This document shows positions 36,865 to 46,815 of a stretch of 64,000 bases of DNA, in pieces. The position numbers and the translations under genes are program-made. This DNA comes from Actinomucor elegans. Its lineage: Eukaryota; Mucoromycota; Mucoromycetes; Mucorales; Mucoraceae. Below the pieces are notes generated by a model. That model saw only the letters and a list, made by a program, of their open reading frames with translations, was not told where the DNA came from and did no database searches. Numbering within the stretch: the first letter of the stretch is position 1; each line of letters begins with the position of its first letter. Where the stretch lies: contig JAMSLZ010000009.1 of assembly GCA_026027325.1 (NCBI GenBank), forward strand, positions 496,001-560,000, in the 5' to 3' direction.

Positions 36865-38506
36865 TGTAAAAACAGTAGTGTATGTATATTATGTAGCAAA
36901 CAGAGTATAGTATAAAAAAAAAAATAAAAAGAAAAAAAAAGACGGGCTTGAAATATATATATGTATTAATCCTGCGTGCAACTTACAGTAGTAATCCGTG
37001 TACTCTCTTCTCTGAAGTCACGCGTTGATAATGAAGCCTAATATTTTTTGAGGTGTGTTTTGCTTAAACAGGTAAGGTATACACTGATCTGCATTCTCGG
37101 GAGTGCCAGTTTCTCGTATTTTCCCAATATTTACTGTCTCTGATCTGCTCAATAATATTCATTCAGGTACTGCGTATAACTAATTATACATGTTTATTTA
37201 TGACCACCAGAACTACTAACCGTCGAAATATTAAAATATGCACAATTTACCTCTAATTTTTGATTAACAGTAATATGTTTATTGTATCGTTGTTGAATAT
37301 GGATTCTTATAAATGTAAAAATTTATTTTGACCATGAAAAACTAAGCAGTTGTGAGATTTGTCCAAGATCTGTGGAAAGATCTAGTAATCATTCGCTTTA
37401 TTGGAATAAATGAAAATTTACTGTTAGTCTCTAACATAAAGTATATTCATTCTAGCCCTGTTAAAAATGGTTCAAACAGATGAAGAAGTTCTTTTGAACA
37501 AAAACTGGCATTCAGATGTGACAGTAAGATGAAATTAATCAAAGTAATTAAAAAGATCAGTTTCAGAAAAATCCCAAGAGTATGCCCTTAGGCTCGAATT
37601 TTCAAACCTCGCTTTTTTTTTTGGTGCTGATCTGTGTTATTAAGTGGTGTCAAGAATTGAATACAATTTGAATAATAAGCTGAAGGAGGGCCTCTTTTTG
37701 TTTGCTGTTTGGTTAACTCTATCTCAAGTTACTCGTGTTTCTGATCTGGACAAATAAATTGTTCTCTTCTTCGAATGCTGCATTGTGATTCTAATCTCTC
37801 CATTACCGATCAGGTGTGACATTATTTCTAGGCGATATGATAGAAATCATCCTTCTGAAAGGTCGCGCAAGGCATAATCAAGAAAAATCATGTTTTTATA
37901 TTCAATCTTTTATATATACATCCTTTACTATCTTTTAAAGCGTACATCTACTTCCTTTATAACACATTTTGTTCTATATGTTCAACTGCTATATATTTTC
38001 AGTCTAGTATCAAATTGTTTATACATATTATTTATTCTTTTATCTTCAAGTTATTCAAGGTAAGCACAAGAACAAAATTTCGTATTGCCAGCATAACAGT
38101 GTATCAACCGATGAAATTGGAAATTCCGTTGACTGAGCTAAAGGCCAAGGATGATTTGATTGAAACATCATCTTTGTGAACGCTCGAGTTCCCCGCAAAT
38201 TTAGTATAATCCCGCAACATCATCTACTAAAAAGGTAATGGAGATCATATTATATTATTTATTTTGTTGGAAATATAGAAATATAGCGTAGAACATATTT
38301 ATTTAATATACAATGTTTAAAAATGAAGCATTGGTACATATTATGGTATTGATTGTAGACTGACGAGTGTAATTATCCAAGAAAAAGTGCGATCATTTAA
38401 ATTTAGGTATATGACATAGATAGAAGTAAAGCTCTCGATTGCATAAACGAGCTATTGATATGAACGATGGTATATTGGAAGTGTAGTTTCTTGGCAAAAA
38501 TCTCAT
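36865..38506. other. intergenic region with dispersed-repeat traces
   Basis: No complete gene. An ATG-initiated stretch at about 37467-37523 (MVQTDEEVLLNKNWHSDVT) ends at a GTAAGATG donor-like site, but I found no partner exon. Short motifs (tcagatgtgaca at 37512; atcaggtgtgacatta at 37809) recur elsewhere in the window. Confidence 0.4.
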
Positions 38507-38719
38507 CTAACAGTAAGCAATAGGGTAGACGATCTCCTGGTAAATGATAGCCATACTATAATCGAAGTCGACATAAACCAAGTCTTCTCTGAAGATGGAT
38601 GATTTAATGAAGCCGCTTCTTTGACCGCAAGACCATAAATGTTGAATGCATTGCGTCGCGGTATCGTCGAGCGAATACCATCCAGAATTTATTGCAATCT
38701 TCCATCTGTGAGCAGTCAT
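38507..38719 (-). CDS. orphan WWE-like domain ORF (70 aa)
   Basis: An ATG at 38719 opens a 70-residue frame starting MTAHRWKIAINSGWYSLDD, with GFIKSSIFREDLVYVDFDYS near the end. The spacing W...GW..(Y/L)DD...I..LW..G.......V.VDF resembles a WWE domain, a poly-ADP-ribose/ubiquitin-ligase-associated fold. There is no other domain. It could be a real single-domain gene, a leftover exon of a larger protein, or chance. It sits next to the transposon island. Confidence 0.35.
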   Translation of the reverse strand: MTAHRWKIAINSGWYSLDDTATQCIQHLWSCGQRSGFIKSSIFREDLVYVDFDYSMAIIYQEIVYPIAYC

Positions 38720-39473
38720 TATTGTATACAAGATCTAATATATAGAGTGATTGTGTATAACAAGAAAAGAAGACTGGTATCATAACCTATTTATATTTAA
38801 ATACGTGGAACTGTCAACAGTATGCAATACCTTTGCTTTGTATCACGAAAGAATTGGTTGCTCAGAAATCGAGCAAGTCAGGTGCATATATCAGCTCCTC
38901 CCCCATACTAGAATGAGTCCTTTTTTTCCATTTTTAGTATTTTCCATTTTTAGTAATGCAATGGAGTACCCTCTTACATACGATGGAAAACTCATTGCTC
39001 CTTAAAAAAAGACCAAAAGAGGCTACTTATTGAATTCGAATCGCACTTTTTTTTTTACCTTAATTAATTTCATTGATCACAACCAGCTAAAAAAATGTAG
39101 TTTCCCATTGAAACAACAAAAAATGTACATTTGTCCACTACAGAAGTTATTGTCGATCGGTATGCAAAATGCGTACCTACAGGCGTATCTATCGGTGACC
39201 GATAGATAACAATTCGGTAACAATTGTTCATCGATCGAAAATTAGAGGAAATCCCCACCAGGGTATCGATTGTCCATAAAGTTACCGATCCACCGTCGAT
39301 CGACCTTCTTTTTAAGCGACGTGGCAACTATGCCATTCGATACATTATTTTCGCCAATTGCAGGAAAAATTTCGCCGATTTCCAAAAAATATTTTCGCCA
39401 ATTAACTGGCTTAATATTCGCCAAAATATAGAAACTGAATTAGCTAATTTTTTAATGCGAAAAGTATATGTAT
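38720..39473. other. spacer left of DIRS copy 2, with a possible transposon end
   Basis: No gene. From 39138 the sequence CACTACAGAAG is followed by repeated cgatcggt/ctatcggtgaccgatag motifs. A related, inverted sequence ends at 44291 (ttctgtagtg), so this may be the left terminal repeat of a DNA transposon into which the DIRS element inserted. Confidence 0.35.
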
Positions 39474-39634
39474 TTCTAGGTCGAGAAAATTCTCTTAAGA
39501 ATTGTTTGAGACCTTCAGAACAAAATCAAAATGTTGGCGAAACGAAGTCGAATAATGTGATAGATGCTTTCTGAGCCACGCTTTATTTTCCTTTAATAAA
39601 TAATATTTCTTTTCTTTTCTCCTTATATCTTTCT
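39474..39634 (+). repeat. DIRS copy 2 left inverted terminal repeat
   Basis: Begins ttctaggtcgagaaaattct and ends around ccttatatctttcta. It matches the reverse complement of 43651-43814 with few differences (for example accttcag versus gccatcag; gctttctgag versus gctctctgag). Confidence 0.9.
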
Positions 39635-39701
39635 AGCTAAGCATAGTAATATTTTTTTTTTTTTGGGAGGGAGTATCAAATGTGATAAATATAAAATAAG
39701 A

Positions 39702-41055
39702 TCATGAGCCAAATATGTGACGGTACCAAGGGCGGGTATCTATCACATTATTCGACTTCGTTTCTCCAACATTTTGATTGTTTGTCGTCCCTAAATCAAT
39801 CTCAGTTGGCTCCATTCCGGCTCCTAATGTGATAGTGTTTTCCGATAAAAAAATTGAATTGGCTATGGCAGTGCTGTTTGATGTTTGTGTAACTGGTTTG
39901 TAATAAAATTTTTCAAAAGTATTTGTGCTGAGGCTCCAGTTAGCATGTTCTTTAACCGCTTGGATGGAGTGACCATTTGCTACGGCTTTAGTTCCAGAAG
40001 CTGCCTGAATTGAATGAGCCTTGTATTTAGTAGTGTCAATACCTGATAAACGCATGATTTGTTTCACACAGCTGGAAATTGTTGAAGGTCGAATAGAATT
40101 TGTTTTTTTCTGGTTGCTCGATATAAGATAAAAAAAGTGTGTGGTCTTTTGGAAGAGCTGTTCGTAAAGTTCGAGTTCGTTCCAGAAAAATTGATAAGGT
40201 TATAACTGGGCAAAGACTGGAGTGCTTGATAATACCAAACTGAGAAGATTTGACTTGCGTTTCCTTAGGTTCACGGAAATGGATTGTAACACTTTTCGGT
40301 TCGTTGACGTTGTCGTTATCGAATTCAAGGTGAATATCTCTTTTTTGTAGTCGTCCCAAGTCGGACCTTGGTCGCGCCACTGTTGCTAAACATAAAATGG
40401 CAATAGTCTTCAGCTGTAACTGAGTAAGAGATACACTTTTTGAATCTGCCCAATGTCTTTCTAAATATGTTATAATCTTGTTAGTATCCCAGGTTGAGAG
40501 TTGTTGAGCAAAAGGAATGCGTATTTCAGAACGTCGTTTGGTTGCAAAAAAACTCTGAATAAGAGGTTGGTTGGCGATAGGTAGTTCATTTGGATAAAGT
40601 ACCCGAAAAACTGAGGCGATTACTGAACGTAAAGTGTTTAGATGAATACTACTGTAGTGTTGATTATCAATAAGGAGCTTTAAAACATTGGTTGTATTGT
40701 ATTTCTGTGGATCTTGCTGTGGGTTTTGTTTTTCACACCAGGTTTCCCAGTGCTTCCACCCGCTGTCATATGCTTCATGTCCCTTTCCTTGTTGATCTTG
40801 CGATATAATCCAGAGTAGCTGCATCAGTTAGACCAGACTTGTGCCGTGCTTCGTTGATACACACCATGCGGCGAGAGAGAATTTCTTGGTTATCTTCTGA
40901 ATAATAGGTTGATCTAGATGTTTCAGGTGAAGGACCATCGGAAACCAGTATTGGCTTGGCCATAGTGGTGTCACTAGTACTGTTTGTTGAATCTTTCGTC
41001 TTTGTAGTAGTTGGATTACACGAGGAGTTAACTTCCAAGGTGGGTTGAGATACAA
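39702..41055 (-). pseudogene. DIRS copy 2 tyrosine recombinase
   Basis: N-terminal SAM-like part (AYDSGWKHWETWCEKQNP; TLRSVIASVFRVLYP) and catalytic part (first Arg in CLATVARPRSDLGRLQKRDI). After a frameshift near 40040-40070 the HxxR block reads AHSIQAASGTKAV, with Arg changed to Gln, and the Tyr region reads NTFEKFYYKP. The frame then runs into the internal complementary region. The Arg to Gln change (CGN to CAG) would by itself inactivate recombination. Confidence 0.75.
39739..39779. repeat. DIRS internal complementary region
   Basis: tctatcacattattcgactt and onward through acattttgatt is complementary to the ITR segment around 39527-39565 and has the same polarity as the right ITR (43728-43764). 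It overlaps the 3' end of the recombinase frame. In known DIRS elements this region templates completion of the ends by a circular intermediate. Confidence 0.85.
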
Positions 41056-41067
41056 TCCTTTCTTGGG

Positions 41068-42643
41068 CTATTTCTGTTGAAATGCATCCTGAGCTTGTGC
41101 CTGAGGATCTGGGTGTAAGCTCCAGTATGTCTTAAGTTGATGACTGTGAGAGGCGGCAAATGCGTCGGCCTTCAACGGACTCCACAGTTGTTGTATTTGT
41201 GAAAACATCTTCGGAATCATTTTTTCGTACAGTGGTTGTTTCATGCGTGATAATTTGTCTGTATTGATGTTGTCGATCCATGTTACGTGTTGGTATTGGA
41301 CTTGGAGTTGATACTGGTTGCAAAGATCTTGAATTTGTACTGCTAAATCTTGGAGGTGTAATGAAGCTGACCCGCCAAATTTTGTGGTGTACTTCAGCGC
41401 TGTTGTATTGTCGATGAAAATCTTCAGTGTATAGCCTTTGTATTTTTTTTGGCATGGAGCTGTAGTGCAAACAAAACTGCTTTCAATTCTCGAACGTTTA
41501 TTGAGGTTTTTTTCTCTTCCTCTTTCCAGTAGCCGAATGTTTGTACCATTGGCGAGCTGATCCTCCAGCTCGTCTCTGAGCTGTCCGTATAAATTGTGAC
41601 CTTCGGTTGTTGTAAGGGAATTGATTGCAGCAGAAGTCCGTTTTTCGTTGTCGCAAATGTTTCCCACCATTGAAATTCTTGTTGGCTTTGGGAGAAATGG
41701 TGCATTTCTTTTCCCAATGATTCTGGTTCTGGTGTAATGACCGTGCTAGATCTCTTTGAAGATATCGAATGTGGACAAGGGCTTCTCCGACTGCTGGTAT
41801 CATGGAGATAACTTTCCTTAGTAAGCTTGCTATCCATCGGCAAGATCGTACCGTTGGTAAAATCGCTTGTTTGATCTTTTGGAGCAATTTGGTTATTTTT
41901 GGTGATGGTACGTTGATCTTCATCTTCTTGGTGTTGAAGTTGAACCCTAAGAATTCCTGTGTTTGAGATGGAGTGAGGACGCTTTTTTCTTCGTTGATGA
42001 GGAACCCTAGCGACTTCAAATGTGTAATTACCCGTTTTGTCGTGTCCAATAACTCTTCCTTTGTTTTTGGGATCAAGCAAATGTCGTCTAGGTAGTATAC
42101 GAACCGTATACTTTCTCGTCGTAATGGCTCGATAGCATATTTCATTAATTTTGAGAACACTCTTGGTGCCACGTTTAAACCGAAAGCTAAGGAACGGTAT
42201 TAATAAACTTGACCCTCATTCTTGAAAGTGAGATATTTTCTGGATTAAGGGTGAATGGGTACCACGGTATATGCATCTTTGAGGTCGAGTTTGCACATAT
42301 AATCGTCTTTTTCTAGTAATTCTCTTAACGCTGGGACGCCTTCCATCTTGAAGTGTTCGCACTGTATGTATTGGTTTAATCGCTGACAATCTAATATCGG
42401 GCGCCTTTTGTTGGGTTCTTGTATTGTAATTTTTTTTAAAGGTATTATTCGGATCCTGTTGGTGATGGTTCGATAATGTCTGCGGTGAGGAATCTTTGTG
42501 CTGTATCGTTGACTGTGGACTGTTCGGTTTTGTTTAATGTTGCTGTTGAGGATGTCCAAGCTATCGGGGTTGTTGCACATTGGATTTGATAACCGTGCTT
42601 TATTATTGATAACGGCCATTGGTGGAAGGTCATGTTCGTCCAA
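41068..42643 (-). pseudogene. DIRS copy 2 reverse transcriptase and RNase H
   Basis: RT: RPILDCQRLNQYIQCEHFKM, then motif A CKLDLKDAYTVVPIHP; in-frame TAA codons at 42245-42247 and 42200-42202; then RSLAFGLNVAPRVFSKLMKY and the catalytic VYYLDDICLIP. RNase H: KVTIYTDSSETSW (Asp), NVRELKAVLFALQLHAKK (Glu) and LKIFIDNTTALKY (Asp), spread over three frames. Without the two stops and frameshifts the domain order is complete. Confidence 0.8.
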
Positions 42644-42808
42644 TTTTGGTAAAAATGCGTCAGTCAGCCTCCAGGTCGAATTCCACCCTTGGGAACAATA
42701 TAGTGTTGTAGTTGTTGATTTGTTGGATTCGGTTGTGTGTTTGGTGTAGGTGGTTGAGTTTTTGGTGTTGGTTGTTGAATTAAGCAGATTCTCCTGTTGT
42801 TGATGTTG

Positions 42809-43627
42809 TTAGAGCTGCTCCCCCATCAGGGAAGGGGAAGGCACCTCTTCCTCTGCCAAAAAAGAGTTGCCTCTTTGGTTTCCACGCCAGTTTCCTCGTC
42901 CGCCTCTTCCACAACCGCGGTACTCATTGTTATATCCTCCTCTCTTATAGGAGGCTGCTTCTTGGATAACCTTTTGCTCAAATCGAGCTTTGTGAACTTG
43001 CTCGACAAATCGGAGATCGAATGAGTCTTTTGTTGATCTTCCATCATCTTCTGTTGACGATTCCAGATGTTTAAGACTGGGAGGTAGTTTAAGGGCTTTG
43101 ATGGCCATCTCTCTTGCTTTGTTATCTTGGAATTTTGCCGAGCCATATCCAAAAACTGCGAGTCGTTCAACTTGTTGGATAGTATTGAGGAATATGTCTC
43201 TATCTGCTTCTGAGTTGAATATGGTGTGACTTTGGAGATATAATAATTGTTCGTATATCTCTGTACTTGCTCTGGCTTGTAATCTGGTCGTTTCTGTGAG
43301 TTTATGTATTGTAGTGACGAGTTAATGTGCGTCCACTTTCCAGTTCTTGAGGTCTGAGATAAACTCTTTGTTGATTTGTTCAGCTCTTGTCCATTTTTCG
43401 TGATTATATCTTTGTATTGCTCGTTTATAATTCTTGAAGTTCTCTTGAAGTTGGACTGTAGATGTTTCGTTCAAGGCTTGGAGAATCGCCAAAGGGAGTT
43501 CAAGTCCCTGTTGTCGTTCTTGTTCGCGGATTCTTGTTCGTTCAAATTCTCGAAAAGGGCTTTCAACTTCGGCTCTTGTGAAGACTTGCTGTTGTTGTTG
43601 TTCATTGTGTTGGTTGATATGATCCAT
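42809..43627 (-). pseudogene. DIRS copy 2 gag-like region
   Basis: Starts MDHINQHNEQQQQQVFTRAE at 43627 with a Gln-rich N-terminus and a helical Arg/Glu-rich segment; the first frame stops at 43322. A later frame (43170/43108-42809) ends in an RGG-like Gly/Arg-rich stretch (RGCGRGGRGNWRGNQRGNS), which suits an RNA-binding nucleocapsid tail. Frameshifted. Confidence 0.6.
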
Positions 43628-43650
43628 AATTTATTCCATGGTGCGCGGCT

Positions 43651-43814
43651 TAGAAAGATATAAGGAGAAAAGAAAAAAAAAATATTATTTATTAAAGGAA
43701 AATAAAGCGTGGCTCAGAGAGCATCTATCACATTGTTCGACTTCGTTTCGCCAACATTTTGATTTTGTTCTGATGGCCTCAAACAATTCTTAAGAGAATT
43801 TTCTCGACCTAGAA
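43651..43814 (-). repeat. DIRS copy 2 right inverted terminal repeat
   Basis: Reverse complement of the left ITR; the outer end is cctagaa at 43808-43814. It directly abuts the MITE-like element. Confidence 0.9.
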
Positions 43815-44017
43815 TTGACAGTTAGACCTGAAGAACAAAATAGGAAATATTATTATCCCCATCATTGATTACTTTGACCGAGCTTAAAATTCGATTGACC
43901 TTTATTGTTTTCATTTTCATTTTCTTTTATATCTTTAATAATCGCTATGAAATAAAGGTTCAAGGAGATTCTAGCATAATAATATTTCCTATTTTGTCCT
44001 TCAGGTCTAACTGTCAA
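43815..44017. mobile_element. 203-bp MITE-like element with 42-bp terminal inverted repeats
   Basis: The left arm 43815-43856 (ttgacagttagacctgaaga and onward to tattat) and the right arm 43976-44017 (ending ctaactgtcaa) are inverted copies with one mismatch in 42. The 119-bp interior has no coding capacity. No clear target-site duplication; the left side is the DIRS terminus, so that flank may have been replaced. Confidence 0.8.
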
Positions 44018-44365
44018 AGCGTTAGTTGTATTTCAATACTTTTAAATACATTTAATGCCTTGACAAGGTACTTGAATGTGGTCTTCATTAATCAATAAAT
44101 GATAGTGAAAAGTCAAATGACATTTCAAATAACGATAATATCGATCATCGCGATATACTATTGGATATATATTGATATGGCTTCAGAACTCCTTCTGCAA
44201 CATTTAAACTGTTTTTCAAAATTTCATTTCATCGATGGATAGCCGATAGGTATGTCGAATTGGTACCTATCGGCGGCATTTTCTGTAGTGTGTCGAATGA
44301 CACTTACAAGATTTTAACCCATATTTATGGTGTTCTTTTGGAAACAAAATTTGAAGGCAGAGAGT

Positions 44366-45605
44366 ATGGTAGCCTTGAAAAAAGGGGACCTTCTAATGAA
44401 GATCTGCGGTGTTACTGAGCAAGCCACAAGAAAGGTCATTCATATGTATAATCACACTATGGAAGCTTCCGAAAATAAACCTGTTGGGTAACGCAAGACG
44501 TTCACTTGACCGGAATATAGTTCCGCCATAGAAGAGGTCATTCTTCATATCAACGAAAATGGCAAAATCAATACTATTAAACGGATGATGAAGATGTTAG
44601 AGGACTCTATCATGTTAAGGGCCCATATAATATACTTTTACGAAATATTTATGTTTTGGGTTTTAAGTATGAAAAGGGTATTAGAACATCATGATTCATC
44701 TATAAACATGCTATACAGAGAATTCTATGTTTACCAGCGTTTGGCTAATATTAACGGCAAACTCAACCCTAATCAACCTGAAGTGTTCCTTGACGAGTCT
44801 TACTGTCATGTAGATCATTTTACAGGACGCATTTGGGTAAGACCACGAGGTGTTATAAATGAAAGCGGAAGAAAGCCGATGCTTGTAATATTCGCCGGCT
44901 TCATTGTCTTCAAAAAGAGTCGCGGGCGAAGAGCAAAAATCATTCAAAAAAGTGTGAATATATGACCTGTCCAAGGTAGCAAAAATCTATATATTAACTA
45001 CTATGGACACCTCAGTGCTGAAAAGTTCGAGCATTTGTTCAATACTCTCTGTTACGCAGTCCAATCCTATGGCTCTTGTACCATTCATATGGACGGCGCA
45101 TCTTATCACAAACGTCGAGCAAATCCAGTACCGACTGGTCCATCAAATAAGAGTCAGATCATCGATTGGTTTTTGCAAAATAACCTTTTGGTGCCTTCCA
45201 ATAATGAAATAGGTAAAGCATCTACAAAAAAAAAAGACACTTTTGCAGGCTATAAAAGATTTGTGAATAAAGCCGCAATGCACATGCTACGATATTGCTA
45301 TTCTTTATGGGCATAGATTACCACTTACTTCTCCATATCATCCAGAGGTGCAGCCAACTGAGAAGGTATGGGTAATAGTAAAGAATCCGATTGCCTATAA
45401 TCCTGATCCTGAGGAGACAGCTTCTACTTTGAGAGAAAAGTTGCTGAATTCATTAAAAAAAGTGCTAGGAAAATTGCCACTCTCTGCTTGGAGGAAGTGG
45501 GTCTTACAGTGCATAACCTATCAAGATGAACTTCGTAATGTGGATAGCACAGCAGACCTCGATGAAGTTGATGAAGTCGCAGAAATGGACTCTAGCTGGA
45601 TTTAA
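44366..45605 (+). pseudogene. DDE (Tc1/IS630-type) transposase pseudogene
   Basis: Starts in a helix-turn-helix-like stretch (MVALKKGDLLMKICGVTEQA), is interrupted by stops, then shows NQPEVFLDESYCHVDHFTGR (first Asp), YGSCTIHMDGASYHKRRA (second Asp) and SPYHPEVQPTEKVWVIVKNP (Glu), so all three DDE blocks survive. At least three stops or frameshifts (near 44490, 44965, 45315) make it inactive. It has no close similarity to the relic at 11910-12320. The acidic C-terminus ends at 45605. Confidence 0.8.
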
Positions 45606-46815
45606 ATACAGTTTTTTTTCCAGCTCAGAATAGTCTGTAGTGACAGTACTATCGATTTTTTATTAATTCAGACGTCAACAGTCGATTTTTACATTAAATG
45701 TAATGTGAAGACTGTGGATGCTCTTAAGAAGAATATCTGATTTCATCGGTAACCAATCAAGGCAAAAATCTGAGTATCAGATCCCGTTTATCATGAATTT
45801 CAATAAAACTAAATTTCGCAGGCAATTGGATGAATACTATTATACATGTAGCAGTTTATTTTGAGCATGTAATGGTAATTAGATGCAGTATTAAGCAACA
45901 ATCGAGAGATCTATTGATCATAAGAAAAAAGTGAGAGGTTAATTATATGGTTGATTGAAAACTAAGGCGAAGGGAGGCAAAATAGGTTGTCTTTTAAGAT
46001 AATTATTGAAAAAAAAAGTAAGGGTGTGCCCTTCAGCCTAAATTTCTAAATTCAAACAGCTTTTATGGTGCGCGAAGATAGAATTTTTGAGCCTTGGATT
46101 ATAAGCGACATGAGTCAAATGCATCAAAACAGCATACAATGGCATACTTTTTATATATATCGTATCTTAACAAATCCAAGAAACAACGTCTACAAGGATA
46201 CTCTTATGAATTAAAGGTCACATTATAGGGGGGTTTCGCCATAAAGTATCATAAGGATCTTATGAACCCATGTTTTAAATACTTTTCACTTTGTTTGACA
46301 CTAAAAAAAAAAAAAGAATCAACATTAGTTGGAGAGAGATTTTGAGTGAACCTACGACGATCTTCATTTGTAAAGCTCCGACAGTCAGTACAACGAAATC
46401 AATGAACAGAGACAGCCATAAATCTTTGCATGCTCTGACGATATTTAGTTTAGAGGCATGATACTTGATGAAACTTTGTTTGTTACCTAAAGTAAAAGTA
46501 TGTATGTTGTATTTACCTTTATATATATAAAAGGTTTGATTGATGCCTATAAAGTAATTTATATCATTATCTTTGAGCCAAAGAAAACTTTAACTGTTTT
46601 TATGCTGTTCAATACGTACGAGCAGATACAAATGGTGTAATGATTATTCAAAAAGCACATTCAAGAAGTAGAGAGACTCAAGCCTGATGTAATCCATGTT
46701 ATTATCAAAAATGATACTTCTCTTTCCAATGAACCAGCTTGAGCAAAGCCTCCATTCAAGTGGTTAAATTCTTTTAAAAGCAAGCAGCTATATAAATGTT
46801 TTTTTTATATTTTAT
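45606..46815. other. intergenic region with possible transposon end
   Basis: No gene. gtctgtagtgacagtac at 45635-45651 resembles, inverted, the CACTACAGA-type end at 39138, so it may be the right end of the transposase element. Sequence around 46021-46060 resembles 37575-37610. Confidence 0.35.

Larger units (their letters stand above)
39474..43814 (-). mobile_element. DIRS-type retroelement copy 2 with intact termini
   Basis: Bounded by inverted terminal repeats (39474-39634 and 43651-43814), with an internal complementary region at 39739-39779 that repeats part of the termini: the hallmark DIRS architecture. Coding order on the minus strand is gag-like (43627-42809), RT (42643-41500), RNase H (41750-41068), tyrosine recombinase (41055-39702). 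No target-site duplication is visible, as expected for recombinase-mediated integration. Frames are broken in several places, so the copy is non-autonomous now, but near-identical ITRs suggest it is younger than copy 1. Confidence 0.88.

Noticed and set aside
39224..39574. 116-codon plus-strand ORF crossing into the DIRS left ITR
   Set aside because: Its C-terminal part is simply the ITR read on the opposite strand and the rest is non-coding transposon flank.
43865..44098. 77-codon hydrophobic ORF next to DIRS copy 2
   Set aside because: It lies across the MITE-like element and its right arm; the composition reflects the AT-rich core, not a protein.
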